Shown one piece after another: positions 31,034 through 40,554 of a stretch of 64,000 bases of DNA; the stretch's first letter is position 1, and every line of letters begins with the position of its first letter. Origin of the DNA: Lysobacteraceae bacterium (GTDB lineage: Bacteria; Pseudomonadota; Gammaproteobacteria; Xanthomonadales; Xanthomonadaceae); assembly GCA_016789405.1 (NCBI GenBank), contig JAEUPQ010000011.1, forward strand, positions 186,001-250,000. The letters run 5' to 3'. The translations under genes and the position numbers were made by a program. The notes under the pieces were generated by a model. That model searched no databases, was not told where the DNA came from, and saw nothing but the letters and a program-made list of their open reading frames with translations.

Positions 31034-32182
31034 ATGCCGTTGAGAACGTCGGTGCTTCGGGGACTGCAGGATGTAACACCCTCTGACTGGGACGGCCTGC
31101 ACGACGGCCGCAATCCTTTCGTTTCCCACGCCTTCCTTGCCGGCCTCGAAGCCCATGGCTGCCTGCGCGCGCGCTGGGGCTGGGTACCGCTTCACCTGAG
31201 CGTCTGGGAAGACGACTCACTGGTTGCCGCGGCACCGGGATACGTGAAGACCAATTCGCACGGAGAATTCGTGTTCGACCACGCTTGGGCGCGCGCATAC
31301 GCGCACTACGGTCAGGACTACTACCCGAAGTGGCTCTGCGCCGTGCCCTACTCGCCGGTGAGCGGGCCACGCCTCCTGGCGCGCGATGACGAGGCGTGCT
31401 CGGCGCTGGTGCGCGCGATCCCGGACCTTGTACGCGCAGCGGGATGTTCGTCGGCGCATGTGAATTTCATTGATGCGCGTGGAACCGGCGCGATCGACGA
31501 GGCGGACGGCTGGATGTCACGCGTCGACGTGCAGTATCACTGGCGCAATGATGCCGGCTGGTGCGACTTCGGCGCCTACCTCGCGGCGATGGATCACAAG
31601 CACCGCAAGAACATCCGCCAGGAACGCGCGAAGGTCGCGCGTGCGGGCGTGATCTTCCGGGTGCTGCACGGCGACGAGGCCTGCGACGATGATCTCGCCG
31701 CGATGCACGGCTTCTACCTGCAGACGTTCGCCGACTACGGCAATTCGCCCGCACTGACTCTCGATTTCCTGCGCCACCTTGCGCAGGCCATGCCGCAGCA
31801 ACTGGTGCTGATCCTGGCGGACCACGATGGCGAGACCATCGCGGGCGCCCTGTGCCTGCGTGGTGGCGACACGCTCTACGGCCGCTACTGGGGCGCGACG
31901 CGCACCCTGCCCGGCCTGCATTTCGAAACCTGCTACTACCAGGGCATCGACTACTGCCTGCGCGAAGGACTTACACGCTTCGAACCCGGCGCCCAGGGCG
32001 AGCACAAGATCGCACGCGGCTTCCTGCCGACAGAAACGCACAGCCGCCACTGGGTCGCCGACGCCGGTTTTTCCGACGCCCTGTCGCAGTGGTGCGCGGA
32101 GGAAACCGACGCCGTGCGCACTTACGCGCGGCAGGTCGCCGAACGTTCACCCTTTCGACAGCCCCTAGAGTCGAACGCGTGA
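31034..32182 (+). CDS. peptidogalycan biosynthesis/recognition-type protein (GNAT fold, COG3146-like)
   Basis: The product is 382 aa from ATG 31034, the only start near the preceding stop. Family marks are NPFVSHAFLAGLEAHGC at the N-terminus, DYYPKWLCAVPYSPVSGPRLL near 95-115, HKHRKNIRQERAKV near 190-205, YGRYWGATRTLPGLHFETCYYQGIDYC near 285-312 and RFEPGAQGEHKIARGF. These belong to the tandem-GNAT family once called DUF482, related to FemABX. The biochemical role is unsettled. The aat GTG overlaps the stop (GTGA), so the two are coupled, as in other Lysobacterales. Confidence 0.88.
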   Translation: MPLRTSVLRGLQDVTPSDWDGLHDGRNPFVSHAFLAGLEAHGCLRARWGWVPLHLSVWEDDSLVAAAPGYVKTNSHGEFVFDHAWARAYAHYGQDYYPKWLCAVPYSPVSGPRLLARDDEACSALVRAIPDLVRAAGCSSAHVNFIDARGTGAIDEADGWMSRVDVQYHWRNDAGWCDFGAYLAAMDHKHRKNIRQERAKVARAGVIFRVLHGDEACDDDLAAMHGFYLQTFADYGNSPALTLDFLRHLAQAMPQQLVLILADHDGETIAGALCLRGGDTLYGRYWGATRTLPGLHFETCYYQGIDYCLREGLTRFEPGAQGEHKIARGFLPTETHSRHWVADAGFSDALSQWCAEETDAVRTYARQVAERSPFRQPLESNA

Positions 32183-32931
32183 CACTGCGCCTGCATTGGC
32201 TGCCGGCAGACCCGCGATCGCCCTTCCCGCCGGTCGAACAAGCCCTGCGCGACCTAGATGGGCTGCTCGCCGCCGGAGGCGACCTGCATCCGCTACGCCT
32301 GCTCAATGCCTACCGCCATGGCATCTTTCCGTGGTTCACCGACGAGCAGCCGATCCTGTGGTGGAGCCCCGACCCTCGCACCGTGTTCCGCACGGACGGC
32401 GTGCATCTTGCCCGTCGCTTCCGCCGCACCCTGCGTGCCAGCCCGTGGATCGTTCGGGCCGACACCGCATTCGCCCGGATCGTCGACGCCTGTGCCGAGC
32501 AGCCGCGCCCGGGCCAGGACGGGACCTGGATCACGGACGACATGCGCGCGGCGTATCTCGGCCTGCATCGCCTCGGCCATGCGCACAGCATCGAGGTCTA
32601 CGAACTGGATTCGGCCGGCGACGAGACGCTGGTGGGCGGGATGTATGGCATGGCGGTCGGCCAAATGTTCTTCGGCGAAAGCATGGTCAGCCTGGCGTCC
32701 GGCGGATCCAAGACCGCGCTGCTGGGGCTCGCACTGCGCCTTCGGCAATGGGGCTGGCCGCTGATCGACGCGCAGGTGGAAAACCCGCATCTGTTCCGGA
32801 TGGGGGCGTTGTCGATGGGTCGAGCCGACTTCGTCGCGGAAATCGGGATCCTGACCGCAGAACCCGGCAGGATCGGCCCCTGGACGGCGGATTTCGGCGA
32901 GCTGACGGCTGCCGAGATCGCCGGGAGCTGA
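32179..32931 (+). CDS. aat: leucyl/phenylalanyl-tRNA-protein transferase
   Basis: The product is 250 aa. It starts at GTG 32179, overlapping the previous stop by 4 bp. Diagnostic sequence: FPPVEQALRDLDGLLAAGGDL, AYRHGIFPWF, ILWWSPDPR, and GGMYGMAVGQMFFGESMVS ... GWPLIDAQVENPHL. The enzyme adds Leu or Phe to N-terminal Arg/Lys, making N-degrons for ClpS-ClpAP. The clpS and clpA genes lie 1-3 kb away on the other strand, so the whole N-degron pathway is clustered here. Confidence 0.97.
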   Translation: MTLRLHWLPADPRSPFPPVEQALRDLDGLLAAGGDLHPLRLLNAYRHGIFPWFTDEQPILWWSPDPRTVFRTDGVHLARRFRRTLRASPWIVRADTAFARIVDACAEQPRPGQDGTWITDDMRAAYLGLHRLGHAHSIEVYELDSAGDETLVGGMYGMAVGQMFFGESMVSLASGGSKTALLGLALRLRQWGWPLIDAQVENPHLFRMGALSMGRADFVAEIGILTAEPGRIGPWTADFGELTAAEIAGS

Positions 32932-32939
32932 CGTTTTCT

Positions 32940-32968
32940 TTGCGATCCCCGGCCGGGCGTGGCAGAAT
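32940..32968 (+). promoter_or_regulatory. sigma-70 promoter for infA
   Basis: TTGCGA, exactly 17 bp, then CAGAAT, about 54 bp before the infA ATG at 33022. It begins just after the aat stop. Confidence 0.55.
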
Positions 32969-33021
32969 GCGCGGCTTCGTCGGGCATTTGGTCCGGCATC
33001 CCTCACGGCAGCGAAAGGCGC

Positions 33022-33240
33022 ATGGCGAAAGACGACGTCATCGAATTTGAAGGCACGGTCTCCGAAACCCTCCCGAACACGATGTTCCGGGTGAAGTTGG
33101 AGAACGGCCACGAGATCATCGCCCATATCTCCGGGCGCATGCGCAAGAACTACATCCGCATCCTCACCGGTGACAAGGTCAAGGTCGAAATGACCCCGTA
33201 TGACCTGACCAAGGGTCGGATCACCTACCGCATGAAATGA
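33022..33240 (+). CDS. infA: translation initiation factor IF-1
   Basis: The product is 72 aa, the exact family length, beginning [19 protein letters not shown]. The OB-fold sequence [43 protein letters not shown] is near-canonical. It binds the ribosomal A site during initiation. It has its own promoter and ends at a bidirectional terminator shared with clpA. Confidence 0.99.
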   Translation: MAKDDVIEFEGTVSETLPNTMFRVKLENGHEIIAHISGRMRKNYIRILTGDKVKVEMTPYDLTKGRITYRMK

Positions 33241-33281
33241 TCGGCACGGGATGAGCACTTCATCCCCCTGATCCAGAAAAG

Positions 33282-33310
33282 AAAAAGGCGACCTCCGGGT
33301 CGCCTTTTTC
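33282..33310. terminator. bidirectional Rho-independent terminator, infA / clpA
   Basis: AAAAA, stem GGCGACC, loop TCCG, stem GGTCGCC, TTTTT. It works in both directions between the convergent genes. Confidence 0.9.
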
Positions 33311-33349
33311 GTGCGCCGCCGTCTTGCAGACGACGCGTCGGGACGGAAA

Positions 33350-35632
<2,283 letters not shown>

Positions 35633-35891
35633 CGTCGCTGCCCTCCGATTGGGGTTGCCGTTCGGGACCAAGTGTGCCGTGCGTGGGCACATCGCGTCCC
35701 GGTGATCGCAGGATGGGTACGTGCATCCTGCAGCGGAATACCGAAGATCTGGAACACTGCATCGCAAGTGCCGACTGCCTTCGAACCCCTTACGTCACCT
35801 CCGGGGATCAAGATGCACTCGCTGCGGGCATCGATGCAAGTTCCGCGCCATGTTCCGCAGGCGCCGCGGTCGCGGAGATCTGGGGACGGTC

Positions 35892-36218
35892 TCAGGTCTT
35901 TTCCATGGTGCACAGCAGCGGGTGCTGGTTCAGCCGCGCGAATTCGTTCACCTGCGCGACCTTGGACTCGGCGATTTCACGGGTGAACACGCCACAGACG
36001 CCCCTGCCACGGGTGTGGACGTGAAGCATGACCTGGGTGGCCTTCTCGAGGTTCATCGTGAAGAAGCGCATGAGGACTTCGACCACGAAGTCCATCGGCG
36101 TGTAATCGTCGTTCAGCAGCAGGACGGAATACAGCGGGGGACGGGCAAGCTCGGGCTTGCTGGTCTCGACGGCAATGCCGTGGTCGTGATCGCGTTCGTG
36201 GTCGTGCTGGCCGGTCAT
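35892..36218 (-). CDS. clpS: ATP-dependent Clp protease adaptor ClpS
   Basis: The product is 108 aa from ATG 36218. The His-rich N-tail ([14 protein letters not shown]) is variable in the family. The core [30 protein letters not shown] ... [27 protein letters not shown] contains the N-end-residue pocket (NDDYTPM) and ClpA contact surface. It delivers proteins with N-terminal Leu/Phe/Tyr/Trp to ClpAP. A perfect TATAAT ends 7 nt before the ATG, suggesting a leaderless transcript. Confidence 0.97.
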   Translation of the reverse strand: MTGQHDHERDHDHGIAVETSKPELARPPLYSVLLLNDDYTPMDFVVEVLMRFFTMNLEKATQVMLHVHTRGRGVCGVFTREIAESKVAQVNEFARLNQHPLLCTMEKT

Positions 36219-36224
36219 CCCGTC

Positions 36225-36230
36225 ATTATA
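36225..36230 (-). promoter_or_regulatory. -10 element of clpS (probable leaderless mRNA)
   Basis: Perfect TATAAT on the minus strand, with its last base 7 nt before the A of the clpS ATG, so transcription should begin at or next to the start codon. No good -35 is visible. Confidence 0.5.
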
Positions 36231-36431
36231 ACGGGCGTCGCCCGGCAGGCATCGCCTGGAACCTGTCCACAGGTCGGCATGCCGCCAGGCTTCGGGGACA
36301 TGCGCGTCGGCACCCGATGCTCCGTCAACCACCGCCCGCGCCATGCGCCCGGGCATGGACGCGATTGCGGCCTCGCATCACAATGCAGCATCGCGCCGAC
36401 CAACCCGGTCGCGCCACAAGGGGAACCCTCC

Positions 36432-36911
36432 ATGACGAAGCCCGTTTGCGCCTTCATTGCTTCCCTGCTGCTCGCCAGCACCGCCTTGCCGACCGCACAC
36501 GCGTCCGATGCATCGGTCAAGACCCGGCTCGAAGCACGAGGCATCAAGTACGAGATCGACGGCGACGGCGACTACAAGGTCACCTACAACTATTCGAAGG
36601 AAGGCCGCACCCAGCTGGTCTTCGTCAGCGGCGGGACCGAGAGCGTCAGCGGCTTCCAGGTCCGCGAGGTCTTCTCGCCGGCCGCGCGCGTGCAGAAAGA
36701 CGGCATCAACGGCGCCAAGGCGCTGGAACTGATGGCCGAGAGCCGCAAGAACAAGCTGGGCAGCTGGGAACTGGCCGGCGACATCCTCTATTTCGTCATC
36801 AAGGTGCCGGACAACATGGACGCCGCGCAGCTCGAGTCGGCCATGGACATCGCCGCGCAGACCGCCGACGACATGGAACTGGAAATCAGTGGCGACCGGG
36901 ACGACCTGTAA
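36432..36911 (+). CDS. exported YbjN-domain-like protein
   Basis: The product is 159 aa. ATG 36432 begins a signal peptide (MTKPVCAFIASLLLASTALPTAHA). The mature domain (GIKYEIDGDGDYKVTYNY, RTQLVFVSGGTES, LGSWELAGDILYFVIKVPDNMDAAQLESAMDIAAQTADDMELE) has the alpha/beta order of YbjN/type-III-chaperone-like folds, and several sites match by eye. It lies 12 bp before nudJ and is divergent from clpS. Function unknown. Confidence 0.8.
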   Translation: MTKPVCAFIASLLLASTALPTAHASDASVKTRLEARGIKYEIDGDGDYKVTYNYSKEGRTQLVFVSGGTESVSGFQVREVFSPAARVQKDGINGAKALELMAESRKNKLGSWELAGDILYFVIKVPDNMDAAQLESAMDIAAQTADDMELEISGDRDDL

Positions 36912-36923
36912 GGCAGGCGCCCA

Positions 36924-37388
36924 GTGACCTATCGCGAGGGCCGCTTCTGGCAGCCGGACGTCACCGTGGCCACCGTGGTGGTCGCTGACGGCCGGTTGCT
37001 CTGCGTGGAAGAGCGCGTCAACGGCCGACTGGTGATCAACCAGCCGGCCGGCCATCTCGAACCCGACGAAAGCCTGGCCGATGCGGCGCTGCGCGAGACC
37101 CGCGAGGAAACCGGCTGGGACGTGCGTCTGACAGCCTTCCTCGGGGCTTATCAGTGGAAGGCCGAGGAAACCGGCAGGCACTACCTGCGTTTCGCCTTTG
37201 CTGCCGAACCCGAGCGCCACGACCCGTCGCGGACGCTGGACGAAGGCATCGTGCAGGCGCTGTGGCTGACCCCCGACGAACTGCTGGCACGGCGCGACCA
37301 GCACCGCAGTCCGCTGGTCTGGCAGGTCGTCTCCGACCATCTCGCGGGACAGCGCACGCCCCTGTCGGTGCTGCAGCACCTGGCATGA
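36924..37388 (+). CDS. nudJ: NUDIX hydrolase, NudJ-type
   Basis: The product is 154 aa starting at GTG 36924. The complete Nudix box lies near 43-65 (GHLEPDESLADAALRETREE), after NQPAGHLE. NudJ hydrolyses nucleoside di/triphosphates and thiamine pyrophosphate precursors. NudJ-mnmA-hflD is a conserved gammaproteobacterial order, which supports the subfamily. mnmA follows after 24 bp. Confidence 0.92.
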   Translation: MTYREGRFWQPDVTVATVVVADGRLLCVEERVNGRLVINQPAGHLEPDESLADAALRETREETGWDVRLTAFLGAYQWKAEETGRHYLRFAFAAEPERHDPSRTLDEGIVQALWLTPDELLARRDQHRSPLVWQVVSDHLAGQRTPLSVLQHLA

Positions 37389-37412
37389 GCCACGCGGCAT
37401 GAATCCACTGGC

Positions 37413-38588
37413 ATGAGTGCGCCCCGCATCATCGTCGGCATGTCGGGCGGCGTCGACTCCTCGGTCGCCGCCCTGCTGCTGCGCGACCAGGCATTGGCCG
37501 ATCCGTCGAGATCGGTCGCTGGCCTGTTCATGCGCAACTGGGCCGACGACGGCAGCGGCGACTGCCGCGCGGAAGACGACCGCCGGGATGCCGTGGCCGT
37601 CTGCGGTCGGCTCGGCCTGCCGATCCACTTCCGCGATTTCTCGGGCGAGTACTGGGCCGGGGTGTTCGAGCATTTCCTCGCCGAATACGCGGCCGGACGC
37701 ACGCCGAACCCGGACGTGCTGTGCAACCGCGAGATCAAGTTCAAGCATTTCCTCGATGCGGCGCATGCACTCGGCGCCGAGTTCATCGCCACCGGCCATT
37801 ACGCCCGCGTTCGCCAGCGCGACGGCGAGTGGCAGTTGCTCCGCGCGGTCGACCGGAGCAAGGACCAGAGCTATTTCCTGCATCAGTTGGGACAGCACCA
37901 GCTCTCGTCGACGCTGTTTCCACTGGGCGACCTGATCAAGACCGACGTGCGCCGCATGGCAGCGGAAGCAGGATTGCCGACCGCCGCGAAGAAGGATTCC
38001 ACCGGCATCTGCTTCATCGGCGAGCGCGACTTCCGCGACTTCCTGTCGCAGTACCTGCCGGCGAAGCCCGGGCCGATGCTCACGCCGGACGGCCACCGCG
38101 TCGGCGAACATCCGGGCGTGTTCTATTTCACCCTCGGCCAGCGCGAGGGATTGCACATCGGCGGCGTGAAGGGCTTCGCTGCCGCCCCCTGGTTCGTGGT
38201 CGGCAAGCGCGTGGGCGACAACACGCTGATCGTCGACCAGGGCACCGATTCGCCCTACCTGTTCTCGAACCGGCTGTGGACCGAATCGGCGCACTGGATC
38301 GCAGGCGCACCGCCCGCGGCCCGATTCACCTGCACCGCGCAGACCCGCTACCGCCAGCAGGACGAAACCTGCGAGGTCGTGGTCGAAGCCGATGGCACGG
38401 TGTCGGTGACGTTCGAGCGGCCGCAGCGTGCCGTGACGCCCGGGCAATCGCTGGTGCTGTACCGGGACGAGGTCTGTCTCGGCGGCGCCGTGATCGCCGC
38501 GACCGATGCCCCACTCGAAGCCGCCGATCGCACTCCCCGCTCCCCTGATTTCCGCCCCCCAGTGTCCACGGAGTTCACCCGCACATGA
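37413..38588 (+). CDS. mnmA: tRNA-specific 2-thiouridylase MnmA
   Basis: The product is 391 aa. The PP-loop GMSGGVDSS is at residues 9-17. The two catalytic cysteines are seen: C104 in [12 protein letters not shown] and C200 in [10 protein letters not shown]. The C-terminal beta-barrel has [19 protein letters not shown]. It transfers sulfur to U34 of tRNA-Lys, Glu and Gln. The C-terminal tail ([18 protein letters not shown]) extends beyond the usual end and is probably disordered. Its stop overlaps hflD by ATGA. Confidence 0.97.
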   Translation: MSAPRIIVGMSGGVDSSVAALLLRDQALADPSRSVAGLFMRNWADDGSGDCRAEDDRRDAVAVCGRLGLPIHFRDFSGEYWAGVFEHFLAEYAAGRTPNPDVLCNREIKFKHFLDAAHALGAEFIATGHYARVRQRDGEWQLLRAVDRSKDQSYFLHQLGQHQLSSTLFPLGDLIKTDVRRMAAEAGLPTAAKKDSTGICFIGERDFRDFLSQYLPAKPGPMLTPDGHRVGEHPGVFYFTLGQREGLHIGGVKGFAAAPWFVVGKRVGDNTLIVDQGTDSPYLFSNRLWTESAHWIAGAPPAARFTCTAQTRYRQQDETCEVVVEADGTVSVTFERPQRAVTPGQSLVLYRDEVCLGGAVIAATDAPLEAADRTPRSPDFRPPVSTEFTRT

Positions 38589-39187
38589 TGCGCCCCCGCG
38601 TCCTCGCCCTCGCCGGCATGGTCCAGTCGCTCAAGCTGGTCCGCCAGATCGCCGAGACCGGCCACGCCGACAGCAGCAGCCAGCGCATCGTGCTCGACAG
38701 CGTGTTCCGCATCGATGCCGACTCGGTCGATGCCGTCTACGGCGGTCGCGGCCAGCTTCGCCACGGGCTCTTGACGATGCGCGATCATCTGGTCGATCGC
38801 AGCGGCGACGAAATGCTGCCCAAGCTCGGCATGTCGATCCTGCAACTCGAACGACGCTTCGTCGGCGACGACGACATGGCCGAGCAGGTCGTCAGCGGCA
38901 TCCGCGCGCTCGAAGCCGCTGCACAGCGGCAGGGCAGCATCCATCCCGAAGTCATCGGTCGCCTCGGCCAACTCTACGCCGACACCATCAGCCACCTGCG
39001 TCCGAAGGTCATCGTGCAGGGCAATCCGCACTACCTGCAGCAGCCGCAGGTCGTCGCGGAGATCCGCGCCCTCCTCCTCGCCGCCCTGCGCTCAGCCGTG
39101 CTCTGGCGCCAGGTCGGCGGCAGCTACTGGGATTTCGCCCTTCGTCGTCGCGCGATGATGCAGGTGGTGGAGGAAGAGCTGGGATGA
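38585..39187 (+). CDS. hflD: high-frequency lysogenisation protein HflD
   Basis: The product is 200 aa, all-helical, coupled to mnmA by ATGA. Family sequence: [85 protein letters not shown]. In E. coli it is a membrane-associated protein that affects lambda CII and sits between mnmA and purB. purB is absent here: a frameshifted ATPase gene follows, and a second copy of the last about 20 codons appears at 39939. Confidence 0.95.
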   Translation: MMRPRVLALAGMVQSLKLVRQIAETGHADSSSQRIVLDSVFRIDADSVDAVYGGRGQLRHGLLTMRDHLVDRSGDEMLPKLGMSILQLERRFVGDDDMAEQVVSGIRALEAAAQRQGSIHPEVIGRLGQLYADTISHLRPKVIVQGNPHYLQQPQVVAEIRALLLAALRSAVLWRQVGGSYWDFALRRRAMMQVVEEELG

Positions 39188-39205
39188 GCGGCAGGAGAGC
39201 CAGAG

Positions 39206-39936
39206 ATGCGCGCGATCGATGCCGAACACTACCTGCTTGAAGTCGCGCTCAAGCGCGACCGCGTTCCCGGTTTCGATCGATACCCGTATTCGCTGCCAGC
39301 AATCCGCCAGCTCGGAACGCTGGAACTCCATCCCAAGGTCACATTCATCGTTGGCAAAACGGCAGCGGCAAGTCGACGCTGCTCGAAGCCATCGCAGTCG
39401 CCTGGGGATTCAATCCCGAAGGCGGCACCCGCAATTTCAATTTCGAGACACGCGCCTCGCATTCGCAACTGCATCAGGCACTGAGGCTCGTTCGGGGGAT
39501 TCCCCGGGCAAAGGATGGCTTTTTCCTCCGTGCCGAGAGCTTCTTCAATGTTGCGAGCAACATCGACGAACTCGGTGTCGTCGCCGGATACGGCGGCAGA
39601 TCACTGCACGAGCAATCCCACGGCGAGTCGTTCCTGACCCTCATGATCGAACGCTTCCGCGGAAACGGGTTCTACGTGCTGGACGAACCGGAAGCGGCGC
39701 TCTCCCCGCAGCGGCAGCTGTCTGCGATCACGCGGATCCACGAACTGCTGGGCATGCGCTCGCAGTTCGTGATCGCCACCCACTCGCCGATCCTGATGGC
39801 GTACCCGGATGCCTGGATCTACCAGGTCGGTCCGGACGGAGTGCAGCGCGTCGACTATCGCGACACCGAACACTACCGGGTCGCCAAGGCCTTCCTGCAG
39901 AATCCCGATGCGTTCCTTCGCGAGTTGATGGCCTGA
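39206..39936 (+). pseudogene. AAA/ABC-type ATPase (COG3910-like), frameshifted in the P-loop
   Basis: The start is ATG 39206, with GGAG 9 nt upstream. The frame encodes MRAIDAEHYLLEVALKRDRVPGFDRYPYSLPAIRQLGTLELHPKVTFIVG, then breaks at about 39354-39359. The sequence GGCAAAACGGCAGC lacks one base, compared with a GGCGAAAACGGCAGC reading that would give G-E-N-G-S-G-K-S-T. From 39361 the +2-shifted frame runs unbroken to 39936: GSGKSTLLEAIAVAWGFNPEGG ... HGESFLTLMIERFRGNGFYVLDEPEAALSPQRQL ... FVIATHSPILMAYP. Signature, Walker B and H-loop are therefore intact. The restored protein would be 243 aa. Either a one-base inactivating deletion or a sequencing error. Confidence 0.85.
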
Positions 39937-39938
39937 GG

Positions 39939-39998
39939 GACTTCGTGTTCCGCCACCGCACGATGATGCGGGTGGCGCAGGAGGATACGTTGGGGTGA
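39939..39998 (+). pseudogene. hflD: duplicated 3' tail of hflD
   Basis: The frame reads DFVFRHRTMMRVAQEDTLG and stop, against [18 protein letters not shown] and stop at the true hflD end (39130-39187). Nucleotide similarity is clear (GATGATGC-GGTGG) but diverged, with one extra codon. It starts 2 bp after the ATPase stop and has no start of its own. Confidence 0.75.
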
Positions 39999-40016
39999 GG
40001 CTGATTCTCAGCGCGA

Positions 40017-40421
40017 TCACTCATCTTGTTCAAGTCGCGCCTCGGTGCGCGCCAGTCGCCATTTGAACCAACGCATCAGCGCAAAAGCGAGCACGAGGGT
40101 CAGCGGCATCGGATAGACAAGAAGGGCCAAAGCGCGCGCCCAATCCGACATCTCGGGCGAGTACAGTGCGCGCGGCGAGGCAATGCCAAAATTGAGCGCG
40201 AAGAACGCGACAAAATGACAAGCGCAGATAACAGTCGCTCGAAAGAACCATCGCCGCGACCGTATCGGCGATGAAAGGCCATCGAGTGTGCGCTTCAGAT
40301 CTTTCGCGACAAGCTCTCGATAATGACGCGAGCCGGGCAGATTCCCCTGGTTGCGCGGCAGCAGGACTACCCAGGAAATCAATCCCGCGATGAAGATCAC
40401 GTAGAACACGAGATTGGACAT
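40017..40421 (-). CDS. small membrane protein of unknown function
   Basis: The product is 134 aa. Three membrane helices are predicted: SNLVFYVIFIAGLISWVVLL (1-20), FFRATVICACHFVAFFALNFGIA (about 58-80) and LALLVYPMPLTLVLAFALMRW (about 98-118). A basic loop lies between TM1 and TM2, and the tail is charged. GGGAAAA lies upstream of ATG 40421. Codon use is less GC-biased than the neighbours, and it sits between the ATPase relic and acnB, consistent with acquired DNA. No family recognised. Confidence 0.65.
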   Translation of the reverse strand: MSNLVFYVIFIAGLISWVVLLPRNQGNLPGSRHYRELVAKDLKRTLDGLSSPIRSRRWFFRATVICACHFVAFFALNFGIASPRALYSPEMSDWARALALLVYPMPLTLVLAFALMRWFKWRLARTEARLEQDE

Positions 40422-40451
40422 GATGTCATTTTCCCGTTCCTGACACAGAAA

Positions 40452-40475
40452 CCCGGCTTTCGCCGGGCTTTATTG
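40452..40475 (-). terminator. terminator-like hairpin downstream of acnB
   Basis: Stem CCCGGC / GCCGGG with a 4-nt GAAA loop on the minus strand, followed by TTTCTG. The opposite side has CTTTATT, so it may act in both directions. Confidence 0.6.
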
Positions 40476-40480
40476 TTCTT

Positions 40481-40545
40481 GTAGAGCGGAGCATGCTCCG
40501 CTCGATGCCTTTCGAGCGCGATGAGCGGAGCAAGCTCCGCTCTAC
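40481..40545. repeat. paired GTAG-type REP elements (BIME)
   Basis: Two inverted REP-like units: GTAG followed by the palindrome GAGCGGAGC-AT-GCTCCGCTC (40481-40503), and after 19 bp GAGCGGAGC-AA-GCTCCGCTC ending in CTAC (40523-40545). The terminal GTAG/CTAC and the palindrome resemble the SMAG/REP elements of Stenotrophomonas and relatives, which are moved by RAYT transposases. It ends 9 bp after the acnB stop. Confidence 0.7.
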
Positions 40546-40554
40546 GTCGCGGCA

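Noticed and set aside
36378..38447. 689-codon minus-strand frame opposite the YbjN-like gene, nudJ and mnmA
   Set aside because: Crosses three real genes and their gaps; no motifs.
40481..40545. GTAG palindrome pair as a Rho-independent terminator
   Set aside because: No T-run follows either arm, and a separate terminator-like hairpin lies at 40452-40475.
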